A DNA stretch of 64,000 nt. It comes from Gemmobacter sp. 24YEA27 (GTDB taxonomy: Bacteria > Pseudomonadota > Alphaproteobacteria > Rhodobacterales > Rhodobacteraceae). Location: NCBI RefSeq assembly GCF_030052995.1, contig NZ_JASJPW010000001.1, forward strand, positions 3,400,001 to 3,464,000, read 5' to 3'. The position numbers and the translations under genes are program-made. Under the pieces are notes generated by a model. That model was not told where the DNA came from and made no database searches. It worked only from the letters and a program-made list of their open reading frames with translations. Shown one piece after another: positions 26,525-32,926 of this stretch. Positions within the stretch are counted from its first letter, which is position 1; every line of letters begins with the position of its first letter.

Positions 26525-27058
26525 ATGACTACTTTCGTGCTACCGACAGGTTTGGGTGCGCCCAAGCACTCCATCGAGAGTTTTGCTGAGTATGCGGCAG
26601 AATACTGGGGTTACCAACCCGGCGGATCGCTCGAAGAGATTGTGGCGAAAGCCGGAGGTCGTATTGTCGTTGGCTCAAGCGGGTTCGAAGATGGGGAAAG
26701 CGGATCCATCGTCGCCAAGGCATTAAACGACTTCACGATATACATATCAAGAAACACATCCCGCCAGAGGGATCGCTTCACCATTGCTCATGAGCTTGGC
26801 CATTTAACTCTTCACTTGGGCCCCATACTGGAAGCGAATCCGGGGGCAGTGATGAGGGCAACACGATGGGTAGACGACAATGACCCAGAACAGCAAAGAG
26901 CGGAATGGGAGGCTAATTGGTTCGCAGCAGCCTTCCTGATGCCAAAAGAAAAGTTCACTGAAACGTATAGAAATTTAGGACTTCAGGGAACCGTCGACCT
27001 ATTTGATGTTAGTGAATCCGCAGCAACAACTCGAGCAAGAACCCTTTCATTGACTTAG
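26525..27058 (+). CDS. ImmA/IrrE family metallo-endopeptidase
   Basis: 177 residues. It has the zincin motif HELGH at residues 89-93 and the downstream glutamate region AEWEANWFAAAFLMP (127-140), which together complete a gluzincin-like site. In characterised members (ImmA of ICEBs1, IrrE of Deinococcus) the protease cleaves a repressor. There is no XRE repressor beside it; instead a nucleotide-cyclase-like gene follows after 7 bp on the same strand. The region is clearly AT-richer than flanking phage genes, suggesting separate acquisition. Confidence 0.9.
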   Translation: MTTFVLPTGLGAPKHSIESFAEYAAEYWGYQPGGSLEEIVAKAGGRIVVGSSGFEDGESGSIVAKALNDFTIYISRNTSRQRDRFTIAHELGHLTLHLGPILEANPGAVMRATRWVDDNDPEQQRAEWEANWFAAAFLMPKEKFTETYRNLGLQGTVDLFDVSESAATTRARTLSLT

Positions 27059-27065
27059 ATTAATT

Positions 27066-28244
27066 ATGAACCTTAATCCGCCCAAATACCGCCTACGTTT
27101 ATTCCTTTCTGTTGACTTGGTTGGATCAACCGCCTTCAAGTCGAGGGCTGGTAACTCAAATCTGAAATGGATAAAGGCATTTCAGAAATTTTACGCCGAA
27201 TTCCCGGATCACTTAACTAAGAATTTCAAGGAAACTGCAGGAGGTATCGACGAAATCGCGGGAAGCGAAATATCGTACGAACCAAAGGTGTGGAAGACTA
27301 TTGGTGATGAGATACTATTCGTCACCCGCGTCAATAGCGTGACGCATTTAGGTGCTTGCATTACTGCCTTCTCCAAAACATTGATTGATTTTGGCAGGGT
27401 CATCTCTAGCTTCGGCTTGGACACAAAAGGAAATGCGTGGGTTGCCGCATTTCCAACTCCAAACATGAGCATTAAGCTCGCTCAGAGTGGATCTGATCCG
27501 CTGACTGGCGATGCATCACTGCCCTCGGAGGAACGGGAACTCCTAGTAGACGCGACACCAAGCCAATATGATTTCTTGGGCAAAGGTATCGATGGTGGAT
27601 TCCGCATCTCTAGAAACTCATCGATCGATGACCTAACATTATCCCCTGCTCTTGCTTACTTGCTTTGCAAAGCTAAACGCATGACCGACGTCACCAAGTT
27701 TGACGCTAGGTTCAGCTTTCATGAACCACAAGTATTCAAAGGCGTAGTAAATGGTGCGAGGTACCCTGTTGTATCTCTAAGCACCAGTCGAGACGTAAAT
27801 GCAGATAAAATGAGGCAGCTGGAAGCAACGCTACTTCAGAAACCCGCAGAAGCGAGGACCGACGAGCTTCTTGATTATCTTGAGCGCTTCATTGCACAAA
27901 ACGATATCGAGGCCCCTGTTTTGAAATTGACAGATCATTCTCCAGACCCGAAGCCACCACCTCACTATGAGGCATATGTGGAAGAGTGGAAGAGAGATTT
28001 CGATGACCTGATATCCACACAAAAATTAGAAGAAAAATCAGCCAATGCTGGACGTGATGAAGCCGCTGACGGCTCGGCGGATAACAGCAATTCCGATGGC
28101 GGCGCCCCTAACGGAAGCCAGCACTGGTCAGGCATGATGGATGAGGCAAAAAGAGCACTTGAGGCTGCAATGCGCATCCGAAATGATTATTCAGAAGAGA
28201 TCCACCGCATCCTCGGAACCAACGCTAGCGGTAAGCAGAATTAG
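27066..28244 (+). CDS. Class III nucleotide cyclase-like protein (Pycsar-like candidate)
   Basis: 392 residues. The N-terminal ~190 residues show the class III adenylate/guanylate cyclase plan: LFLSVDLVGST with metal-ligand D17, VWKTIGDEILF with K77 and metal-ligand D81, and GKGIDGGFRIS where the usual N..R catalytic pair becomes D176..R180. A helical region to ~330, an acidic/Ser-Asn-Gly linker and a short C-terminal helix follow. There is no membrane or receptor domain. Pyrimidine cyclases of Pycsar defence systems are standalone class III enzymes, but their usual partners are TM or TIR effectors; here the only neighbour is the ImmA-type protease. Nucleotide specificity cannot be read. Confidence 0.75.
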   Translation: MNLNPPKYRLRLFLSVDLVGSTAFKSRAGNSNLKWIKAFQKFYAEFPDHLTKNFKETAGGIDEIAGSEISYEPKVWKTIGDEILFVTRVNSVTHLGACITAFSKTLIDFGRVISSFGLDTKGNAWVAAFPTPNMSIKLAQSGSDPLTGDASLPSEERELLVDATPSQYDFLGKGIDGGFRISRNSSIDDLTLSPALAYLLCKAKRMTDVTKFDARFSFHEPQVFKGVVNGARYPVVSLSTSRDVNADKMRQLEATLLQKPAEARTDELLDYLERFIAQNDIEAPVLKLTDHSPDPKPPPHYEAYVEEWKRDFDDLISTQKLEEKSANAGRDEAADGSADNSNSDGGAPNGSQHWSGMMDEAKRALEAAMRIRNDYSEEIHRILGTNASGKQN

Positions 28245-28256
28245 GGCGCTCTTAGC

Positions 28257-28490
28257 TCACCATGGCCAAACCCGAGTTGGAACCTGACCGATATTGCTCC
28301 GCACAACCTTGGCGATGATCGAAGTAGCCGCCCCTTGGTAACGACCAGATCTCCGCAGACACACTTGGTGTGGTGGCGTCGCACCGGGCGATAATGTGAT
28401 TGCTGTTGAGGCTGATCGCTCCTTGGCGACACGCAAATATCGCCCCTCCAGCCCGATCAGAAAATCAGCTGGCGGGGCCACATCCCGCAT
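28257..28490 (-). CDS. Small hypothetical protein
   Basis: 77 residues from the ATG at 28490, overlapping the end of the lipoprotein gene. MRDVAPPADFLIGLEGRYL begins it; the rest is basic with few acidic residues. It is the only plausible reading of the 220 bp between the cyclase stop and the lysis genes, but coding character is weak. Confidence 0.35.
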   Translation of the reverse strand: MRDVAPPADFLIGLEGRYLRVAKERSASTAITLSPGATPPHQVCLRRSGRYQGAATSIIAKVVRSNIGQVPTRVWPW

Positions 28491-28680
28491 CAATCAGCGC
28501 GATCAGCCGCGCCCCGCTCACCACCGACCGATCATCCGGCGACACCGCAAGGGCCGCTGCATGATCGGCCCGCGCCGCCCTCGACCCGTCGCAGATCGCC
28601 TCACCGCTGGTTTGCGTCCCGCTCACGCATGAGCCGGCGGGCAGCATCAGGATCAGCGCCATGAATTTCAGTGTCCGCAT
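28465..28680 (-). CDS. Rz1-like outer spanin lipoprotein
   Basis: 71 residues. The signal peptide MRTLKFMALILMLPAGSC ends with a lipobox-like AGSC; the mature part is polar. Gene order endolysin - holin - small TM protein - lipoprotein on the minus strand fits a spanin pair with the overlapping upstream gene. In spanin systems the lipoprotein bridges to the inner-membrane partner to fuse the two membranes at lysis. Confidence 0.6.
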   Translation of the reverse strand: MRTLKFMALILMLPAGSCVSGTQTSGEAICDGSRAARADHAAALAVSPDDRSVVSGARLIALIDAGCGPAS

Positions 28681-28831
28681 CGATCATTCCCTTCAGGGTT
28701 TTGCCGTAGCCTTCCGCTGCTTCCAGCGCGGCCTGCTGCTTTGCGCTCGCCCGGCCACGCCACCACACTGCCAGCAGGGCCAGCAGCACGGCGACGGGCT
28801 TCCAGAGCGCGGCGAGGATTGCGCGGATCAC
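28601..28831 (-). CDS. Rz-like inner-membrane spanin candidate
   Basis: 76 residues from GTG 28831, coupled to the holin stop. One N-terminal transmembrane helix (ILAALWKPVAVLLALLAVWW) is followed by a charged helical periplasmic part (RASAKQQAALEAAEGYG). It overlaps the lipoprotein gene by 80 bp in another frame, a typical Rz/Rz1 overlap. Confidence 0.65.
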   Translation of the reverse strand: MIRAILAALWKPVAVLLALLAVWWRGRASAKQQAALEAAEGYGKTLKGMIDADTEIHGADPDAARRLMRERDANQR

Positions 28832-29109
28832 TGCCGCGCCCTCGGGTTGGCGGTATAGGGCCGCGCTGACCCAGCCCGCTGCTGAGCGATCACCAGCGCC
28901 AGCAGCGGTGCGATCCGCAGCATCCACCCCTCGATCACCACGGGGTCACCACCGAACAGCCAGCCGATCAGCGTGGCCACCGGCGGCACAAGGGCGGGAT
29001 CAGAGGCGACGGCCGCCACGATGTTCACTGCGAGATCCAACACGATCAGCAGCGAGGGGAAGATCCCGAGCCAGAAGCTGCGGGTCCAGAGAATGAAGAT
29101 CGGGCGCAT
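28828..29109 (-). CDS. Holin-like phage membrane protein
   Basis: 93 residues with hydrophobic segments at about 10-35, 40-55 and 62-78 and a charged C-terminus. It sits directly downstream of the endolysin and is translationally coupled to the Rz-like gene. A second holin-like protein of another family occurs at 32118-32444, so one of the two may be an antiholin or a relic. Confidence 0.65.
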   Translation of the reverse strand: MRPIFILWTRSFWLGIFPSLLIVLDLAVNIVAAVASDPALVPPVATLIGWLFGGDPVVIEGWMLRIAPLLALVIAQQRAGSARPYTANPRARQ

Positions 29110-29110
29110 G

Positions 29111-29650
29111 TCAGGCTCCTTTCAGCGAGGCGAGGCAAAGGCGCTGCTCATCGACGCGCCGGTTGGTCAGGCCCCTGACCACCTTGCCGCCGGCCTTGTT
29201 CCATTTCGGAAGCTCGTTGCAGGCGGCCACCCAATCCCCGGCATTCGCCCGCTTCGCCAGCGTCGAGCTGCAGGCCGCGCCGGCGCCGACATTGTAGGTC
29301 CAGCTGGTCAGCGCGACCTGGACGCCCTGGGGCTGCTGCGAGAGCCCGGGAACGCATTTGACCAGCTGAGCATAATATCCGGCCAGCGAGGCGGTCAGCA
29401 TGTCGAGGCATTGCTTCGGGGTGTAGCTGTCACCTTGCTTTACGCCCTTCGTCTCGCCGTAACAGACGGTCCAGACCGCCGGGACAGCGATGCGGTCGAG
29501 ATAGGCCTCTGTCCGCTCGCCCTCCCAGGGCGCCACGAAAATGGCGGCTGCGGCCAGCATGGCCGTGAGGCCGCCTGTGGTAGTGGATTTCGGGCGCGCA
29601 CGGAAAAGCGCACCGATCCGGGCCAGAAGCCCGGTCAGGAACTGGATCAT
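29111..29650 (-). CDS. Phage lysozyme (GH24) with N-terminal SAR-type anchor
   Basis: About 179 residues from the ATG at 29650 (GGAG site). A hydrophobic, Ala/Gly-rich segment (GGLTAMLAAAAIFV) looks like a signal-arrest-release anchor. The catalytic block WEGERTEAYLDRIAVPAVWT then supplies the Glu and Asp/Thr of the E-D-T triad, with CYGET next. The C-terminal lobe is SWTYNVGAGAACSSTL...RGLTNRR. It degrades peptidoglycan at lysis. Confidence 0.92.
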   Translation of the reverse strand: MIQFLTGLLARIGALFRARPKSTTTGGLTAMLAAAAIFVAPWEGERTEAYLDRIAVPAVWTVCYGETKGVKQGDSYTPKQCLDMLTASLAGYYAQLVKCVPGLSQQPQGVQVALTSWTYNVGAGAACSSTLAKRANAGDWVAACNELPKWNKAGGKVVRGLTNRRVDEQRLCLASLKGA

Positions 29651-29673
29651 GTCGATCTCCATGTTTGGATGTG

Positions 29674-29700
29674 AAAAAGCCCCGCTGCATGGTGGGGCTT
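29674..29700 (-). terminator. Minus-strand terminator upstream of the lysis genes
   Basis: AAGCCCC / GGGGCTT stem with an A-run at 29674-29678 (T-tract on the minus strand). It would stop transcripts entering the lysis block unless antiterminated; a NusG-like antiterminator is encoded at 36960-37559. Confidence 0.75.
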
Positions 29701-30017
29701 CGCTGGGATGAGGCGGCATTTCAGGAGTGGCGAGCTTCCGTTATACGGCGGTTGCTACCGTTTGCAGCTGCAGCACGGAAATTGCATGCGCCTAAGCACG
29801 CTCGCCCCCAAAAGAAGGTGAGAAATCGGGCTGTCGCAGATGTGGCATAAAAGCCGCATCAACGCCGAGAATGCGATCATTCATATGACATGCCCTGATG
29901 GACATGTCTGGTCTCTTGCACGCGGAAAGCTACGTTCACCGAGTGCCGCAACACTATTGACTCCAATCAACCTTCGCCACAATCTCCGGGAGGCATTACA
30001 TTTTCTGGCGATATTCT
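29701..30017. other. Gap before the HEPN-like gene
   Basis: No supportable gene. It contains a short open frame (29840-30025) with doubtful coding character. The last 80 bp are AT-rich and probably hold the promoter of the plus-strand gene at 30018. Confidence 0.45.
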
Positions 30018-31217
30018 ATGAATGATCTGATACCTGCAGCGAATGTGGAACTCATGGCATCATCTGGTATGCCATCACTGCTCCGAAAGATAAGGCCACA
30101 GTGGCAAGCGAAATCTCTTATCGACAGAGTTAATAGGCTTGTTGGCGTGGATCCGAGTAGTGCCTGCCAGCGGCTTTTCAATGCTTCGATACACGACCTT
30201 CGGGAAAAGGTTATAATTGCAGGTATAGACATCGCGGGTGAAGCTGCAGAGCAGCACAAACTGCCACCCGTGCGTCGCGACGAAGATGTTGAAAACTACT
30301 CCGCTTCTAAGCTGATTGATCTCTGCTATCGAATGGGACTCCTAACTCGTCCAGAATGGCGAAGAGTAAGTCGGTGTTATGAAATTCGCAGAGATTTGGA
30401 GCACGAGGATGATGAGTATGAGGCAGGTATCGAAGACTGTGTGTACATTTTCACAACTTGCATAGAAGTCATCTTATCAGTTGATCCTGTCAACCTTCTC
30501 AAAGTTACGGACGTAAAGCAAATTGTCGAGAATTCCGTTCCTAGCCAGCCAGGTGATGAGCTTCTCGCCGATTTTGAAAGAGCTCCGCAGCCACGACAGC
30601 AAGAGATTTTAGGTTTTCTGGTGAGCATTGCTCTTGACAAGAAGCAATCAGACATCATTCAGCAGAATTCATTCAGTTTCCTCCACGCTTTCAGGCCAAG
30701 AGCAGCGAATCCAGTCTTGGTAAGCTTAGCGAGCAATTTTCAAGAAAGAGTAAATAGAAATAGCCTAGATGAACGCCATGCCAGAGTTGCAGCAGCATCT
30801 GGAGCTATGCCGTATCTCAAACAATCCGCAAGGCGAGATCTGTTTAATTCATACCTGCGCAGGTTAGAACAGATCGGAACTGATTGGAGCGCCCATGATC
30901 GACACGGTGACATTCTAAGGCAATTCAGCGATCTGGGTGGTTTTTCCAGCTGTCCAAATCCACCGCGAAAAGAGATTTTGACATGGATGGTGAAAACATA
31001 CATCGGAACACGCGGAGGATTAACTTCTTATGGAAATGTCAGGCATGTATTTTACAGCAATTCAGCGGCCCCTATTATCAAGGATATAATTACTTCAGAT
31101 TCGGATATAATCGGGAATGATCTTAAAGATCTTCGCAATGATGAGAAGATTAGTAGCCGCTGCGAGAATGAGCACATCGCTCGCAGGTTTGAAAAGCTAC
31201 TAGACCTTCTTGAATAG
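30018..31217 (+). CDS. HEPN-like domain protein, candidate abortive-infection/RNase factor
   Basis: 399 residues, all helical in character. Residues ~95-150 (SASKLIDLCYRMGLLTRPEW then CYEIRRDLEHEDDEYEAG) carry an R-x4-H motif (R124, H129) in the helix-turn context of HEPN domains, many of which are RNases in toxin-antitoxin and defence systems. The C-terminal ~250 residues have no recognised domain. The gene is AT-rich, on the opposite strand to the lysis genes and without a partner, which suggests a cargo gene. RNase activity is inference. Confidence 0.6.
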   Translation: MNDLIPAANVELMASSGMPSLLRKIRPQWQAKSLIDRVNRLVGVDPSSACQRLFNASIHDLREKVIIAGIDIAGEAAEQHKLPPVRRDEDVENYSASKLIDLCYRMGLLTRPEWRRVSRCYEIRRDLEHEDDEYEAGIEDCVYIFTTCIEVILSVDPVNLLKVTDVKQIVENSVPSQPGDELLADFERAPQPRQQEILGFLVSIALDKKQSDIIQQNSFSFLHAFRPRAANPVLVSLASNFQERVNRNSLDERHARVAAASGAMPYLKQSARRDLFNSYLRRLEQIGTDWSAHDRHGDILRQFSDLGGFSSCPNPPRKEILTWMVKTYIGTRGGLTSYGNVRHVFYSNSAAPIIKDIITSDSDIIGNDLKDLRNDEKISSRCENEHIARRFEKLLDLLE

Positions 31218-31338
31218 CGTTCTGTTCGTCTGAACTGCGCAGCCATCAGCAACTTGATCCAATGTCGCTGATGGGTCTTCTATCCCGGCCTCGGCCCCCT
31301 GAGCATTCCCTAAATCACCAGGCCTGTCCGGTCATAAA

Positions 31339-31370
31339 CCGCCCGCCCGGCACACTGACCGGGCGGGCGG
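31339..31370. terminator. Perfect 12-bp GC hairpin after the HEPN-like gene
   Basis: CCGCCCGCCCGG / CCGGGCGGGCGG with an 8-base loop. There is only a short A/T tail on either side, so it may terminate weakly in both directions or act as an RNA stabiliser. Confidence 0.6.
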
Positions 31371-31405
31371 ATTGAAAACTCAGGGCCACGCACCATATTC
31401 CGGGG

Positions 31406-31672
31406 ATGTTCGCTATCCCGTTCCATAAGCGCCTGCGAGACATGCGGGATCGGACAATCCGGACCCCGGATTACCGGACGGTCTATGCCCACGCGCCGAT
31501 GGTGGCGCATATGTCAGGCCGGCTTATCGCAGACGACCACCCAGGCTGGGCGAGGATCGAGGAAGCGGTGCAGGCCGCCCGAGCGGGCGATCTGTCGGCG
31601 CTGGACATCATCGAACGTGAAATCGGTCGGATGATGGGCGACGGCGTCAAGCCGCCTACCATCCAGGAATGA
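31406..31672 (+). CDS. Hypothetical phage protein
   Basis: 88 residues, start ATG 31406 after CGGGG. The basic N-terminus (FHKRLRDMRDRTIRTPDYR) leads to a helical acidic C-terminus (AQAARAGDLSALDIIEREIG pattern). No domain recognised. It lies between two hairpins and forms a separate cassette. Confidence 0.55.
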   Translation: MFAIPFHKRLRDMRDRTIRTPDYRTVYAHAPMVAHMSGRLIADDHPGWARIEEAVQAARAGDLSALDIIEREIGRMMGDGVKPPTIQE

Positions 31673-31729
31673 TTACGGCGTTAGGCCCGATCACCAGAGC
31701 GATCTTGCTCATGATGTTCTCCATAATGG

Positions 31730-31758
31730 AAAAAAACCGGCGCGACGGACAGGCCGGT
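31730..31758 (-). terminator. Minus-strand terminator
   Basis: ACCGGC / GCCGGT stem with a seven-base A-run at 31730-31736. It is upstream (in minus direction) of the cargo cassettes. Confidence 0.7.
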
Positions 31759-31815
31759 GGAACCAGAGTCACGTAAGCGAGTTAGGCAGATATCAGCTCA
31801 TTGACGGAGGAAACG

Positions 31816-31905
31816 ATGAATATTGTTCGCTTCTACGCCGCCTGCTGCGCGGCATCACTTGTAGTCGCTGCTACAGCATTCTCTTACGCGCTGAAGGTTC
31901 TGTGA
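31816..31905 (+). CDS. 29-residue hydrophobic peptide
   Basis: Strong ribosome site (GGAGG, 5 bp) before the ATG at 31816. The whole peptide is essentially one membrane helix (FYAACCAASLVVAATAFSYAL) between Arg and Lys. It is coupled to the next gene by TGATG. Single-helix peptides of this size can be type I-like toxins, holin modulators or membrane subunits. Confidence 0.55.
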   Translation: MNIVRFYAACCAASLVVAATAFSYALKVL

Positions 31906-32111
31906 TGAAGACTCCAGGACCGGTGAAATCCCTTTACTGTCTCGCAGCAAATATGAGGTTTGTCGAAAAGGGGTTGTGGCCACGGATCGTTGAGCGGTTT
32001 CAGGATACCCTTGACCTGCAAGAGAGCGAAGCCACCGTCTCTCTCAAAGATGACCGGCTGACCCTTGCGGCCAACTCAGGCAGCTATGAGGTGAAAATCT
32101 TAGCTGCTTAG
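31905..32111 (+). CDS. Small soluble protein coupled to the hydrophobic peptide
   Basis: 68 residues from the ATG at 31905, which shares its first base with the previous stop. N-terminal helix region (SLYCLAANMRFVEKGLWPRI) and a strand-rich C-terminus (EATVSLKDDRLTLAANSGSY). No known domain. Coupled translation suggests the two products act together. Confidence 0.55.
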   Translation: MKTPGPVKSLYCLAANMRFVEKGLWPRIVERFQDTLDLQESEATVSLKDDRLTLAANSGSYEVKILAA

Positions 32112-32117
32112 GGTGCA

Positions 32118-32444
32118 TCACCCCTTACGACTGGCCCACCGCTCCACCATCGCCCCGGCCCCGCGCGGGCCGAGGTAGGACAGCACCGCGATCAGCCCGA
32201 CCGTGACCTCTCGCGACAGCCCCATGTGGGCGCCAGGCGCATCCCCGGCGATGGCCATGCCAACGGCTGTCGGGATTTCCCAGATCAGGTCATAGGACAG
32301 GATCGGCCGGCGCCGGGCCCGGACCTCACCGGCATGGTACATCGCGCGACCAGAGAAGGCAGCCAGAAGCGCAGTCGCGGCCCCACCGATGAATTGGTTG
32401 ATGGTGGCGATCAGGCCGGGATCGGGCGGGGGAAGATCAGTCAA
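32118..32444 (-). CDS. Phage holin (LydA/holin_3 type)
   Basis: 108 residues with membrane segments near residues 15-35, 55-72 and 80-95. The line AMYHAGEVRARRRP is followed by IPTAVGMAIAGD and GLSREVTVGLIAVLSYLGPRG, the pattern of LydA-type holins. It lies between the cargo cassettes and the terminase-fibre fusion, separated from the endolysin by ~2.5 kb of inserted cargo. Confidence 0.8.
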   Translation of the reverse strand: MTDLPPPDPGLIATINQFIGGAATALLAAFSGRAMYHAGEVRARRRPILSYDLIWEIPTAVGMAIAGDAPGAHMGLSREVTVGLIAVLSYLGPRGAGAMVERWASRKG

Positions 32445-32926
32445 AGGCGCCTCCTGGGCATTCGTATATTCTTGATTTTGCGCAATGCTCGCGCTACGGT
32501 TGAGACGGCTCCTCCAATACTACTGCAGGATCCGCCTCACTGCCCCGCCCTTAACCCGGTGGGGCATTTTCATTTTGCAGGGCGTGGCATATGGTCAGTC
32601 GTCGCTTGATCTTTTCGGAGATCGCGGCAGACCGGCGGTTGAGCTAGGCCCAACCTGAGCAGCCGCCGGCCACCCCGCCTCCAGCGCTACGGGATTTCAC
32701 GAATATCGGGAGAAGACCGACGCGGTCTTGATGGTCACGTCGGCGGGGCTCAACCTGGTGCCGACGCGCTGCCCCGGGGTTCTCTGGCCGGTCGGGGCAA
32801 TGCGAACAGGCGGGAGAGGCACCCCCATGCCCTCCCGCCGCTCAGCTTTTCAGTGAGGCGCTCTGGACTATTGCGCATGAAAAAGCCCGCGCGAGGCGGG
32901 GCATGTCAGGTCGGATTGCGGAAGGA
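32445..32926. other. Intergenic region with two terminators
   Basis: No supportable gene. A plus-strand hairpin (TGCCCC 32541-32546 / GGGGCA 32561-32566, then TTTTCATTTT) and a minus-strand hairpin (32880-32902) lie here. The remainder is unassigned GC-rich DNA, possibly a remnant of deleted tail genes. Confidence 0.55.
32880..32902 (-). terminator. Terminator after the terminase-fibre fusion gene
   Basis: GCCCGC / GCGGGGC stem with an A-run at 32880-32884, 25 bp past the stop of the minus-strand fusion gene. Confidence 0.75.

Noticed and set aside
26319..26528. 69-codon frame and two shorter frames just before the ImmA-type gene
   Set aside because: Three overlapping frames compete, one (ATG 26413) having a good ribosome site; none resembles the expected XRE partner, so no gene is called.
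29840..30025. 61-codon frame overlapping the HEPN-like start
   Set aside because: No ribosome site and no recognisable features; possibly a leader but not supportable.
31656..31712. 18-residue minus-strand peptide with a GGAG site (MSKIALVIGPNAVIIPGW)
   Set aside because: Too short and antisense to the end of the 88-residue gene; may be a remnant.
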